A DNA stretch of 64,000 bases from Bradyrhizobium sp. B124 (lineage in GTDB: Bacteria; Pseudomonadota; Alphaproteobacteria; Rhizobiales; Xanthobacteraceae): positions 8,002,001 to 8,066,000 of the forward strand of contig NZ_CP152413.1 of the NCBI RefSeq assembly GCF_038967635.1, written 5' to 3'. Made by a program: the position numbers and the translations under genes. Under the pieces are notes generated by a model, which saw nothing but the letters and a program-made list of their open reading frames with translations, ran no database searches and was not told the DNA's origin. Below are positions 1 to 9,015 of this stretch, one piece after another. Numbering within the stretch: the stretch's first letter is position 1; every line of letters starts with the position of its first letter.

Positions 1-60
1 GCGGACTTTCAGGGCGCGATGCGCCTCCTCGGAAAGGTTGCGGATGGTGACAGCGGCCAT
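1..60 (-). CDS. FitA/VapB-type antitoxin, N-terminal part (runs off the window)
   Basis: The first 20 codons read MAAVTIRNLSEEAHRALKVR. This is the typical start of FitA-like ribbon-helix-helix antitoxins, which neutralise a partner PIN-domain RNase and bind their own promoter. A good ribosome-binding site (CGGAGGA) lies about 7 bases before the ATG, and an operator-like inverted repeat sits upstream. The rest of the gene and the expected fitB/vapC toxin gene lie outside the window to the left. The family call is from motif memory and the upstream palindrome supports it. Confidence 0.8.
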   Translation of the reverse strand, partial: MAAVTIRNLSEEAHRALKVR

Positions 61-88
61 GATGGCGTCCTCCGGAGACTGACTACGG

Positions 89-116
89 TGCTATCAAAGT
101 CGAATTTCTGATAGCA
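89..116 (-). promoter_or_regulatory. FitA-type operator: inverted repeat TGCTATCA-N12-TGATAGCA
   Basis: A perfect 8-base inverted repeat, TGCTATCA and TGATAGCA, has 12 bases between its arms and lies 29 bases upstream of the antitoxin ATG. As I recall it, the FitA site of Neisseria gonorrhoeae fitAB has the same half-sites. Autorepression by the antitoxin-toxin complex is therefore likely. The match is seen directly; the regulatory role is inferred from the family. Confidence 0.75.
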
Positions 117-1189
117 TTTTTCAAGAGGAGGCGCTCACGGGGCGGCGGTAGGTCCGTGGGGCGAAGTTATTTCCGAAGCCAGCCGCCATCTTTCCCTGAA
201 GACACCGCATAGAGGAGCCACGTGGTATTGTTCGCCCACTGCCGCGCGAACGAGAAAAGGCGCTTTGCCCTCCTTCCGTAACATCGGGTGACTGAGGGCC
301 TATGCGCGGAATTCAGAAACCTCTTGCGACGTATAGCAGTGATGCGAGCGGCGACGTTCTTAGCCGCTGCTCTCGTTTATCTTGCGCGCAGTGAGCGACG
401 GTTGCGGATTGCCGCTGGGGCGCCGGACCGTTGCAGAACAGTTCGCGGCAAGGCTTGGCGCTCACCCACGGCCAGCCCGCATGGCCGCCGCGGGCCGTAT
501 CGGCGCAAAATCTCGTCCCTTCGATGTCGTTCGCGAAATGCGCCTTCCATGAAGGATACGCACGCTCGTCGTCGGTTCCGACCTGGGAATCGGGACGATC
601 GAGGGAAGCTGCGCGATCGAGAACGACGACGAGCCGCTTGAAGCGGTCCATGCAATCAGGGGCGAACGCTGCGCATCGCTGTTCTCGTAACGATTTTTCA
701 GTTTCGAGCTTGGCCGGCCGGCTTCCCACAACGTCCGAATGAACTGGCGCGGCGCAATCGCCCATCCGTTGCCTGGCCTCCGGTTTCGCATGGAGGGAAA
801 TTACGTGGCTAACGACCGACCATTCAGGAATATTTCTAAGACGCAATGCATGGCTCCCCGAATATGTCGCTCATCGATTAGAGGGCCCGCGCCTTGCGTT
901 AGAGGTGATCGAGCACGGACCTGACCGACGATACCGCGTCACCTACCAGAAGGCAGAGGTTCAGTTTCAACCGACCGTTCGTTAAGCTGCGCAGGCGCAT
1001 CGAGCGCGTTTAACAACCGAAGGAGTTAAGCGGAGCGCCGCCGGATGTGACGCGCCATGCGATTTCTGCGCTCTTTGCTTCTCCTCTGCTCTCCTTCTTG
1101 AAACGACAGTTTTAGGCTGTGGTTGGACTGCTCTTATTCCCATCGACCGCCAAATTGATACCCACTGCCGCGACTGACGAGCGATATCG
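117..1189. other. About 1.1 kb without a convincing gene
   Basis: Several overlapping open frames exist on both strands but none has a ribosome-binding site or a recognisable motif. The best protein-like stretch is a plus-strand frame from about 743 to 985, without a clear start, including WLTTDHSGIFLRRNAW and ending QFQPTVR. It may be the tail of a decayed gene that I cannot name. Confidence 0.4.
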
Positions 1190-2848
1190 ATGGTGAAGCA
1201 GATACCCGCGTTGACCGGCATCCGGTTTATCGCAGCAGCGGCGGTAGCAGTGTCTCACGGCGGTAGCTTGTTCTTGGAGGGAACGAGCCTGACACTCGAT
1301 ATCAGTATCGGGACACTAGGCCTCTTCGGAATGTCCGTCTTCTTCACGCTGAGCGGGTTTGTTATTCAATACAACTATGGCACCTCGATTGCCGACAGCC
1401 CGCGGAAGGCGATCCCGCAATTTCTCGTGGCGCGCATAGCGCGAATCTATCCGCTCTTTGTTGTTCTGTTCCTTGTTGAACTCTTGACCGGTCCGATGGT
1501 CTGGCCGTGGCTTCTTGGAACGCCGAGGGCGGCGGAGGGATTTTCCTCGCACATTGTCCCTTTTCAGCTTGGAATGATTCAGACCTGGTTCTTCGCGAAC
1601 GTAGCTGGTGTCGCGCCCGTCTGGCAGTATGAGCCGATCGGCATCGTCAGTTGGTCAGTGAGTACCGAATGGTTCTTCTATCTCGCTTTTCCGTTTCTTT
1701 GTCCGCTACTTGCGCGGATCCGAACTGTGCCCGCTGCGATCCTGTGCGCGATTGGAGCCATCACAATCGAGTTGGGTCTCGACGCTGCGGTGTTAATGCT
1801 TCAGAGTCGGATCAACCTGTTTGCGCTTCATGCCTATGGGACGGAGGCGGCGCTGCCGAACTGGAAAAACAGTCTCATCCTTTGGATCGTCTACTTCGCG
1901 CCGTTTTGCAGGGTATGGGAATTTGTCCTCGGCTGTTGTTTGGCGAAACTCCATGAACTGTGGCTGGCTCAGGATTTTAGACCACCTCGCGCTCTGCTTG
2001 ATACCGCCGTAGTGATCGGTGTCGTCGCGATGGCCTGGGTTTTCTGGTTTACCGCCCATAAACCGCCGTTTGGGGCCTCAATGAGCTTGTTCGATATTGC
2101 CCGCAACAATATCGCGCTGGCGGCGCCGGTCGCGCTCATTCTTATCGCGGCAGCTCAGCCCGTCAGCAGTGCAGGACGGTTGTTGTCGGCAAGGTGGCTT
2201 GTCTTCCTGGGAGAAGCAAGCTTTGCCCTTTATCTCGTGCATCTCATCATCTATCAGCGCTTTCCGGTGGTGCGTTGGGAAACCGGTAGCGAACTGTTCG
2301 GCCATCTCGCTGCGCTCGCACTGGCTTTCACGCTAGCGACTTGCATCGCTATCCTGCTGCATTTCGGTTTCGAGGTGCCCGCAAGAAAGCTCATTCGTGG
2401 ATGCTTTCAAGCGGCCTCGCCAAAACAGCGCGGGCAGCTGGTTCGATGGGGTGGTGTGGGCTTTGTCACCCTGATCGTCGCGGCCGCCACGTATGCGCTG
2501 CGAGCTGAAACCCGTGATGCCGTAACGCAGCCAGGTATTTCAGTGGTTGCCGGCACGTATGGCGGCAACTGCCGTTGGGTCTCAGCCCGCGGCAATGCCA
2601 CGCGTGCGCTTGCCGCAGCCTGTGGTGGTCAGGACGAATGTACATTCAAAGTAAGTGCGGACCAGCTTGGTGATCCTGCTCCGGGCTGCGCGAAGGAGTT
2701 CATGGCCGCGTGGTTCTGCAGGGGTGACCAAGCGATCCGCTCCAGCACGGTTCTCGATGAGCGCGGCATTGTCTCTACTCTGCAACTTTCCTGCAACCGG
2801 TTAAGTACGCCGAATGACACCAGGCCAAAACACCGTCCAGGCCCTTAA
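1190..2848 (+). CDS. Membrane O-acyltransferase (acyltransferase-3 family) with C-terminal lectin-like domain
   Basis: Predicted integral inner-membrane acyltransferase that would move an acyl group onto a sugar of a surface or signal glycan. The N-terminus (IPALTGIRFIAAAAVAVSHGG) carries the family's R/H-containing first membrane helix, and about ten hydrophobic segments follow to near residue 430. Residues about 445-545 form an extra domain with GTYGGNC, ACGGQDEC and GDPAPGCAKEF. This cysteine-spaced pattern resembles SUEL-type (galactose/rhamnose-binding) lectin domains. NolL, the rhizobial Nod-factor acetyltransferase, belongs to the same broad family but is shorter and lacks this tail, so I do not use that symbol. 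The start is ATG with a weak ribosome site. No nod box is visible upstream. Confidence 0.8.
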   Translation: MVKQIPALTGIRFIAAAAVAVSHGGSLFLEGTSLTLDISIGTLGLFGMSVFFTLSGFVIQYNYGTSIADSPRKAIPQFLVARIARIYPLFVVLFLVELLTGPMVWPWLLGTPRAAEGFSSHIVPFQLGMIQTWFFANVAGVAPVWQYEPIGIVSWSVSTEWFFYLAFPFLCPLLARIRTVPAAILCAIGAITIELGLDAAVLMLQSRINLFALHAYGTEAALPNWKNSLILWIVYFAPFCRVWEFVLGCCLAKLHELWLAQDFRPPRALLDTAVVIGVVAMAWVFWFTAHKPPFGASMSLFDIARNNIALAAPVALILIAAAQPVSSAGRLLSARWLVFLGEASFALYLVHLIIYQRFPVVRWETGSELFGHLAALALAFTLATCIAILLHFGFEVPARKLIRGCFQAASPKQRGQLVRWGGVGFVTLIVAAATYALRAETRDAVTQPGISVVAGTYGGNCRWVSARGNATRALAAACGGQDECTFKVSADQLGDPAPGCAKEFMAAWFCRGDQAIRSSTVLDERGIVSTLQLSCNRLSTPNDTRPKHRPGP

Positions 2849-3040
2849 CGCCTCAAAGCGAAGTATCCTCGAAGCTAAGGCCTCGCGGCCCGCACCCAGC
2901 GGCGCTCGCGTCAGCCTCGCGGCAAAAGAAGTCGTGGACGTCAGATATCCGCAGCCAGGCCGTGGGTCCTCTTGCCGCCGACCTTGATGGCTGCGAGACT
3001 TTTCGTTAGATCACAGTCGTTCGTTTATGGAGACGGTGCC

Positions 3041-3247
3041 GTGGCAATGGGTATTGTAAAATGGTTCAATTCGAACAAAGGGTATGGCTTCATTAGGCCG
3101 GAGGATGGAAGTCCTGACGTCTTCGTGCACATTAGCGCCGTCGAAAAGGCCGGCTACACCACTCTCGAAGAGGGAGCCCGGGTGAGCTACGAGCTGAAGA
3201 CTGGTCGCTCAGGCAAGATGTCAGCCGAAGATCTTCGGGTTGGCTAA
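3041..3247 (+). CDS. Cold-shock protein, CspA family
   Basis: A 68-residue single-stranded nucleic-acid-binding protein with a CSD fold. The RNP1-like stretch NKGYGFIRP and the RNP2-like VFVHISAV are both present, and the ending SAEDLRVG is typical of rhizobial Csp proteins. I chose the GTG at 3041 (product [10 protein letters not shown]) because family members usually begin MAxG and a GGAGA motif lies 7 bases upstream. The ATG at 3047 is the alternative. A longer upstream frame exists but has no family similarity. It probably acts as an RNA chaperone, and cold induction is not proven by the sequence. Confidence 0.93.
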   Translation: MAMGIVKWFNSNKGYGFIRPEDGSPDVFVHISAVEKAGYTTLEEGARVSYELKTGRSGKMSAEDLRVG

Positions 3248-3838
3248 TCCGATCCGGCCATCTGCATATCCTGGTCCGCGGTTGCACGTGCATTCGGTTT
3301 TGCCTGTCGCGGGTGCACGGCGCTTTTGCGCACCACTCTCTCCTTTTGAGCGTTGGGATGTGTGACGGGATGTACTAACAGCCTGGTACAGTCTCGTAAA
3401 ACCGTCGTTCTACCCGCGCCCCGTAGGAAACCGAGGCTTTTCAGGCGAGGTATGTTGTGGGCATGGCGAGATACTCCTTGTCAGTGGGTTAAGAACGGTC
3501 CGAACCGGACACTCATTCTACCCCGTAGGTCAAGGTGCACGCCGCGCAAAGATCGGCGCATGCCGTCGGCCGGTGCTCCCGATCGAATAGTGATGCTGTA
3601 GCTGATCAAGGGCGCGCCGAGCTTGGGGCCGCCAGTTAGAGACCATACTGGCCCGGCGGCGCCGCGGCCGGAGCGCAATATCCGCTACCCTGATGCCCGA
3701 GGCCTTTCACGCCTCGAGGCAAACGAGCAGGTGCGTTGACCTTGATGCCGCGCGGCGAGGTAAGTCTGGAACGTCAGCGCTCGCGGTTAGCCAATATAGT
3801 TGAGGTTAACCGCGCTATGTTATTGACGTTGCGCCCCT
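3248..3838. other. Intergenic, no recognisable gene
   Basis: Short overlapping frames only, with none supported by motifs or a ribosome-binding site. The stretch is GC-rich with many short inverted repeats, and nothing in it could be assigned. Confidence 0.5.
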
Positions 3839-4309
3839 ATGCTTGATCCATTGCACCGGAAACTGCACACCCGGCCCACCGGAGAGGTGGAAGTGTCCTT
3901 CCAGCTGACCGTCCTGAAAGTGCTGGCCGGCCAACCTGCCGGGCGGGCTTCCGTTGCCGACATAAGGCACGCCGTCGAAATCCTGATGAACAGCGGCCGT
4001 GACTGGACCGATCGCATGAAGCGGCTGGCCGAACACGCGCCCGACCTGAATATCTTCTCGGCCAGGTTCGTGTTTCGGGATGCTCTTGGCTGGGAAATCA
4101 CGGAAGAGGGGCGGCAATTCCTCTCTGCGCTCGAAACGGCTGCGGCCATTCGAAGAGAGCCACCTCGATCAACCATCGATCCGCTATCCAGCGAACCCAC
4201 GGCGCAAGCGGTAACGGATGCGACAAAATCACTTGATGCTCCCCGAAGTCGCCGTCAGAGACCACGCCGTCGCCGCGGGAAGGGCCGATCCAATCAGCGC
4301 ACAGCATGA
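3839..4309 (+). CDS. Conserved hypothetical protein with basic C-terminal tail
   Basis: A 156-residue soluble protein. Residues 1-100 look like a compact helical, winged-helix-like fold (SFQLTVLKVLAG, ADIRHAVEILMNSGRDW, WEITEEGRQFLSALE). The last 30 residues are arginine-rich (RSRRQRPRRRRGKGRSNQ), so nucleic-acid binding is possible. Similar proteins occur in bradyrhizobia as far as I recall, but no function is known to me. The ribosome site before the ATG is weak. The tail may be an extension by mutation, since the folded part ends near residue 105. Confidence 0.7.
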   Translation: MLDPLHRKLHTRPTGEVEVSFQLTVLKVLAGQPAGRASVADIRHAVEILMNSGRDWTDRMKRLAEHAPDLNIFSARFVFRDALGWEITEEGRQFLSALETAAAIRREPPRSTIDPLSSEPTAQAVTDATKSLDAPRSRRQRPRRRRGKGRSNQRTA

Positions 4310-4799
4310 AGCAGCGTCGCCGATTCTCATTCGAAGGTGTGCGCGGCACTTCGACCGCGAGTTGAAAAGCAATTATTCCCGCGCAGCATCGAACAAATTT
4401 GCATGAATTATTGCTGGGCTCGGACATGACTGTCCTTTCCGGCAGGCAAAAGCTCGCGCGCAATCCCTCGCTGGATAGTGCCGTGATCAGGTCTGGTCAC
4501 CTGTCACTGTGCTGTGTCGTGCAAGCGTTGCGGTGGATGGCGCAGCATTGAAGGCAGGCTTGCCAATCCTCCGGTCCTGACCGCTTCACCTTTGTCGTTC
4601 GGCCGAAAAGACCTCCTCGTGCAATGTTGTCCGGCGAAACGGCGCATGGGCGGGGGGCGCGTTTGTCACTGAGTGAGACGGGCGCTTGCTTCCAAAGTGC
4701 CAGGGAATTGCCGGGAAAATACTACGCAATGTAACCTACGTCACACGCCACCCAACCGCATAGCTGGCACTATCCCGCTGCGATCTCAGCAGGAATGCC
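4310..4799. other. Intergenic, probable promoter region only
   Basis: No supported reading frame. The last 100 bases before 4800 are AT-richer and presumably carry the promoter of the following small gene, but I could not define -35/-10 boxes with confidence. Confidence 0.4.
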
Positions 4800-4988
4800 A
4801 TGGACGACGAGTTTTGTAGAGAGAGGGCGCAGACGGTGCGGGCACTTGCAGAGCAAGCTGACCCGTTCATCAAGAAGCGCCTGTTAAAGCTGGCCGCTCA
4901 CTACGAGCGACGCGTCGGAGCGCCGGAAAAGGCCGATCAAGATCGCGCTGATCTGCCGGCACTGGGAGCGCCGATCCGGCCGTCATGA
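4800..4988 (+). CDS. Small conserved hypothetical protein, 62 aa
   Basis: A short acidic-helical protein (ERAQTVRALAEQADPFIKKR followed by LLKLAAHYERR). It belongs to a type of small protein that is very frequent in Bradyrhizobium genomes and often present in many paralogues. An AGGA motif lies 6 bases before the ATG. The function is unknown. The helix-rich sequence suggests a small coiled or dimeric protein. Confidence 0.7.
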   Translation: MDDEFCRERAQTVRALAEQADPFIKKRLLKLAAHYERRVGAPEKADQDRADLPALGAPIRPS

Positions 4989-5535
4989 TTTCAGAGATCG
5001 GGCCTATCCGCACGGCCTGATCTTGGGAGCGTCCCTTTGCGTGGCCTGGCGGCGCAGCGATCCAGTTGCGCTGACGGTCTTTGGTCGGCTGTTCATTCCC
5101 TTTCGGGCTCAGCTTGCGGACGCGGCCTTCGGAGTTGCTCACTTCAAAGCGGCCGGGCGTTGAGAATTCCCTACGACCTGGCCACGTGCTCGAATTCGAG
5201 ATGAGCAATGGCCGCCACCCAATCAAGTGCAGCGAAGTCCCTGCAACGTCAGTCGATGGCCTGGTCTTGCAGACGCTAGGGTTGGCCCAACACTTGCTAT
5301 TCTCACCTCAAACTCCGTTCAAAGCTCTCGCGCGGTCGCATGCACAATGTCATCTCTGCGAGCCTCCATTTGCAGAGCACAGACATTCGCGGCGGCTGTA
5401 CATCTCCACGTCGATACGCTCGAGACTAAAGGGGGCAGATCGTCAGTGAAGAATGGCAGGACCGAGAGAGCCGAGCGACCAGCATGCAAGATACCCGTTG
5501 AATGGGTCTGGTAAGCAGGGGAACAAGTAAGCGAG
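4989..5535. other. Intergenic region before the LysR gene
   Basis: Overlapping frames on both strands without support. A minus-strand frame (about 4989-5170) reads KLSPKGNEQPTKDRQRNW and could be a gene relic, but I do not recognise it. Confidence 0.35.
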
Positions 5536-6414
5536 ATGCGCAAGTTGCCGATTCTAAAAAGCCTTCACCTCTTCGAGGCGGTGAGCGAGTTCCCAAGTTT
5601 CTCAAAGGCCGCTGATGGCCTAAACATGACCACGGGTGCGATAAGCTACCAGATGCGTACTCTCGAGGATTGGTTCGGAAAGAGATTGTTCGTCCGTCAC
5701 AGCGCGGGAGTGCGGCTTACGTCCGATGGCGAACAGCTGAAGCGCCGGTGTGAGAGCGCATTCTCGATGCTTGAGAAGGGGTGTTACGAACTGCGGAGAT
5801 CTGATGCAGGAAGATCTGTTGTGGTGGGCTGCTCCGCGACATTCCTGTCGCACAGTCTCTTGCCCCGGATTGGTGGATTCCGGCAAGCGAATTCCGATAT
5901 CGAGTTTGTTTTCAAAACAGACGCAGATCTAAATTCGGTGGCTGTTGGGGCCCTGGACGTATTGTTTGTTTGCGGCGTCTTGAAGCAGCCGATGCCCGTC
6001 GATGAGGTGCACGTATCGAACGAGGTGATTGGACCCGTATGCGCGCCGGCTGCACTCGATGCGATGAAAGGCCCAGCAGACATTTTGTCAATTCCTCTAC
6101 TACATGAATCGCTCAAGTTGGACGCCTGGAACGAATGGGCAAAGGCTACAGCGATATGCTTGCGTGGATCGCGCGATATTGTATTTGATTCGTTTTCGTT
6201 GGCTATTGAGGCGGCGAAAGGCGGACTTGGAGCGGCCATATCGCCGGAGGTGCTGGTCAGAAGCAACCTCGAGAAAGGAGAACTTGTGGCTCCGTTCGGC
6301 TTCACCCCTGTCAATCGCTCAATCTACATGTTGGTCAGCGAGCATGCACAAACGATCGGCGCAGTTAAGGAGTTCCGGCGCTGGGCAATGGCAGAAATAC
6401 TTAGCCGAGCATAG
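5536..6414 (+). CDS. LysR-family transcriptional regulator, GcvA-like
   Basis: A 292-residue DNA-binding regulator. Residues 5-64 are the winged helix (LPILKSLHLFEAVSEFPSFS, then AADGLNMTTGAISYQMRTLE), with the PxLxxLxxFEAV pattern typical of the GcvA/AmpR-like branch. Residues about 92-290 form the periplasmic-binding-protein-like effector domain. The length is normal and the gene looks intact. No divergent target gene is adjacent, because the upstream 550 bases hold no clear gene. The neighbouring minus-strand operon converges on it. The target and ligand cannot be told from sequence. Confidence 0.88.
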   Translation: MRKLPILKSLHLFEAVSEFPSFSKAADGLNMTTGAISYQMRTLEDWFGKRLFVRHSAGVRLTSDGEQLKRRCESAFSMLEKGCYELRRSDAGRSVVVGCSATFLSHSLLPRIGGFRQANSDIEFVFKTDADLNSVAVGALDVLFVCGVLKQPMPVDEVHVSNEVIGPVCAPAALDAMKGPADILSIPLLHESLKLDAWNEWAKATAICLRGSRDIVFDSFSLAIEAAKGGLGAAISPEVLVRSNLEKGELVAPFGFTPVNRSIYMLVSEHAQTIGAVKEFRRWAMAEILSRA

Positions 6415-6783
6415 CCTGGCACTGCCTCTGACGAAGCGCGACTCGAGAGATTAAAAGGCGCATTCTATTGAGAGTGTGGCTGCTGCTGCATTCGGTGCGA
6501 TGCCGTCCGCGCATGCTTCCGTATGACAGTGTGCAACTCGCTCACCATTGCCGACTGGCGGCTCACGTTTTTGGTACGGAAAGGACCATCCGAAGTCGTT
6601 TCTGCATGTGATGCAAATGTCACGAGATATCGAGCTTGAGTCACGGTGCGGGCACAATGGATTTCCTCGAGCGGCGGACCTGGCGTTTCGGGGCATAGCC
6701 GTTTTGTCGTAATCAGCTCTTCTGGTTACGGAATGGTGTGCCTGCACATGTTGACTCCGTAGCAGCTTTCACCAATTAGACCC
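6415..6783. other. Convergent intergenic region
   Basis: It lies between the 3' ends of the LysR gene and the DUF3088 gene. A 98-codon minus-strand frame is present but has no ribosome site or protein-like composition. No strong terminator hairpin was found by eye. Confidence 0.4.
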
Positions 6784-7131
6784 TTACGGGTGGGGGGCTG
6801 GAAATCCGTGGAGCGAAACCAGAAGCTGAAGGATCGCGAACGCATCGTCGACATAGGCGCGCCCCTTCAAGAACCTTGCGACTTGCGGCGCAGAGCTTGC
6901 CATTCCGAGAATGAGAACGGGCAGCGACTGATGATCGGCGTCGAGCCTCTCGACAAGCTCGGTTCTTGGCCGCGCCCAAGCCAGCCGGCGCACGTCAAGG
7001 TTGGCGCCCCGGCTTGGGAACGCAGATAGCACCCCCTCGATCAGGGCACAGTGCCAGCAGTAGAACTCTTGACCGGGGAAAGCCGGGTCTTCGAAGGGAT
7101 GTTGTAACAGAAATAGCTGATCCCGTGGCAT
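6784..7131 (-). CDS. DUF3088 family protein
   Basis: A 115-residue soluble protein with the hallmarks of DUF3088. It has LFLLQHPFEDPAFPGQEF near the N-terminus, then YCWHCALIEGVLSAFP with a Cys-x-x-Cys pair, then DHQSLPVLIL, and it ends HGFPAPHP. The CxxC inside a thioredoxin-like context suggests a redox or thiol role, but the family function is unknown. The ATG at 7131 gives the family's usual start (MPRDQLFLL). An in-frame ATG at 7179, overlapping the MFS gene, is the alternative. It is the last gene of the minus-strand group, 16 bases after the MFS stop. Confidence 0.8.
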   Translation of the reverse strand: MPRDQLFLLQHPFEDPAFPGQEFYCWHCALIEGVLSAFPSRGANLDVRRLAWARPRTELVERLDADHQSLPVLILGMASSAPQVARFLKGRAYVDDAFAILQLLVSLHGFPAPHP

Positions 7132-7147
7132 GGATTGCTTTTGCGAT

Positions 7148-8326
7148 TTATCGATCGATCGTAGGTGACACTTTGACATGTGTGGATCGCACTATGGCGA
7201 AGATGGCGACACCGGAGGCGAGAAATGCACTGCCCGCACACATCAGCACGATCAGCCCGAAAGAAAGCTCATCACCCAGAATCGAGAAAAGCAGGCCATT
7301 GCCTCCAACGCCGCTGTAGGTGCAACATTGAAACAGGCCCGAAAGGCGGCCGGCCCGATCCGGCGCAACTGACGAAACCATGTGCGTGTGAGCGGCAGCC
7401 GCAAATATCTGACCCAACCCCAGCATTGCACTGCTGGACGCGATCACCAGAGGCAGGCTGGCGTCGAGTGACATGGCTACCAAGCATGCCGCAAGCAGCG
7501 CTGCCGCGCCGGCTATTGTTGGCAAGGCGCCCAGCCGATCGAAGATGGGCTTAACCGACAGTGCCCCCAGGAGAGCGAAAGCGCCATTGCTCAGGACGAT
7601 GATCAAAAGAACGCCTCTATCAAGCTCCCCATCTGCCGTGGCACGGATTGCAGGATAGACGTTGATGATGCCCGCACCCAGATTAAGCAGAAAGACCGCA
7701 AAGAAGGCGGGATAGAGCGGCGTCAGATCGAAGATAGTTCCGGAGGAAGACGGTCCGGGTGTAGATCGCAGCTTCGCTGAATGTTGATTGATGGCAAAGA
7801 GCACCATCAGTGAAAGCAATACCGCCGATATATTGAGCGCGAGAACTCCGGACAGGCGCAGTTGACCGACCAGCATGGTACCCGCGAACATGCCCAATAA
7901 ATATGTGAGCCAGTCGATATTGGCAAGGTTGCGTAACGCCGCGATCATACTGTCTTCCGATAAAATACGGCGGAAGAAGGAGACTTCGGCCGACAAGTAG
8001 ACAGGCTGAACCAAACTCAACACGGCGATGGAGGCGTAGGACGAAACAGAGTCAATCTCCGTCGTCGAAGCCATGGCAAGGAGCGCGCAAATTCGAATGC
8101 CATTGACGATCATCATGGCGTTCAGCGGGTCGCTTCTGTCGACCAGGGGGGACAGGAAGAGGCTGCCCAGCATGATAGGGACAAAAATGACTGCAACGCC
8201 AACTCCCGCAGCGCTCATACTGGATTGAAGGAGGCCAATCAGGATGCCAATTCTGAACGCCCAACCACCGATCTGAATGATGAGATGCGACAGATACACG
8301 AGCCGCCGTGTGGTCGGGATGCTCAT
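7148..8326 (-). CDS. MFS transporter
   Basis: A 392-residue inner-membrane protein with about twelve hydrophobic segments and a basic first loop. It is in the length range of drug or metabolite exporters of the major facilitator superfamily. The substrate is unknown. Its ATG overlaps the stop of the preceding frame (ATGA at 8323-8326), suggesting translational coupling. The DUF3088 gene follows within 20 bases. Its position behind a tiny peptide gene and a TPR protein would suit export of a modified peptide or small signal, which is an inference from context only. Confidence 0.85.
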   Translation of the reverse strand: MSIPTTRRLVYLSHLIIQIGGWAFRIGILIGLLQSSMSAAGVGVAVIFVPIMLGSLFLSPLVDRSDPLNAMMIVNGIRICALLAMASTTEIDSVSSYASIAVLSLVQPVYLSAEVSFFRRILSEDSMIAALRNLANIDWLTYLLGMFAGTMLVGQLRLSGVLALNISAVLLSLMVLFAINQHSAKLRSTPGPSSSGTIFDLTPLYPAFFAVFLLNLGAGIINVYPAIRATADGELDRGVLLIIVLSNGAFALLGALSVKPIFDRLGALPTIAGAAALLAACLVAMSLDASLPLVIASSSAMLGLGQIFAAAAHTHMVSSVAPDRAGRLSGLFQCCTYSGVGGNGLLFSILGDELSFGLIVLMCAGSAFLASGVAIFAIVRSTHVKVSPTIDR

Positions 8327-8955
8327 TGCCAGCCTATCCCGACGGAAGCGCCATTGAATTGAAACATTTCGACTGCGGTCGGGGGCGCAAGCGAGACAAT
8401 GCCGTCGTGCCGTGTTCTGCGATATCGGTTCGATGAGGCCATGGGCGTCGCGGTCTCTCCAGGCCGCCGACGAGATTGAGATGCTCTGGCTGGCCGCCGT
8501 TCGGAAAAAAGGGGATCAGCGCGGAAGTAGCTCGCCAATTCGATCGCGGGAATCTTTGCGTAGCGACCTGGTAGAACGGCACCAGCTCCGGCCAGCCTGC
8601 CAACCGATGCGCCGTCTACGACTGTTGGCCCGCTCAATTGCCGCCAGACTGTGCCGTCGATGACGTCATCGCAACAACGATCATTCGGGATACGCAGATC
8701 GATCGGTATTGAGGCAATTGCCGCGCTGTTCGAGCCGTGATCGATGTCGTCGCTGGCAAACGACTGTTCGAGACTCCCGTTATCAACCTCTGCGTGGAGG
8801 GCGGCCGATCCGAAGAAATCGCAGCACGGGCGGGGGCGAACCCCAATGTCGTCAACCCAATCGCAAACGGAATTGCAGGACTTCAGCGCCGCAGACGGCG
8901 TCTGCCAGACATCTTCAATGAAATTCGACGTTGCGGCTCTCATTCGCAGGCACAC
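8323..8955 (-). CDS. Unassigned open frame between the TPR and MFS genes
   Basis: A 210-codon frame that ends in an ATGA overlap with the MFS start. It is in the same frame as the TPR gene, so reading past the TPR stop at 9016-9018 would continue straight into it. Protein-like stretches include SLEQSFASDDIDHGSNSAAI and AKIPAIELASYFRADPLF, but the last 60 residues are arginine/proline-rich and look out of frame. It may be a frameshifted or decayed gene. I do not recognise a family. An alternative minus-strand frame (8334-8603) covers the same end. Confidence 0.35.
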   Translation of the reverse strand: MCLRMRAATSNFIEDVWQTPSAALKSCNSVCDWVDDIGVRPRPCCDFFGSAALHAEVDNGSLEQSFASDDIDHGSNSAAIASIPIDLRIPNDRCCDDVIDGTVWRQLSGPTVVDGASVGRLAGAGAVLPGRYAKIPAIELASYFRADPLFSERRPARASQSRRRPGETATPMASSNRYRRTRHDGIVSLAPPTAVEMFQFNGASVGIGWQ

Positions 8956-9015
8956 CGTGTTGCATGATCGCTGACCGGGAGTGACGAGCCACCACCGTTC
9001 GGCTCGCAGCTTGCA

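Noticed and set aside
313..846. 177-codon minus-strand frame in the first kilobase
   Set aside because: Overlapped by equally long frames on both strands, without ribosome site or motif.
1095..1189. Possible nod box upstream of the acyltransferase
   Set aside because: Some CAAATTGATACC similarity to the 3' half, but the ATC-N9-GAT core spacing is not met.
4755..4790. RpoN-type -24/-12 promoter (TGGCAC...GC) before the small gene at 4800
   Set aside because: The GG-N10-GC spacing is off by one and the TTGC element is missing.
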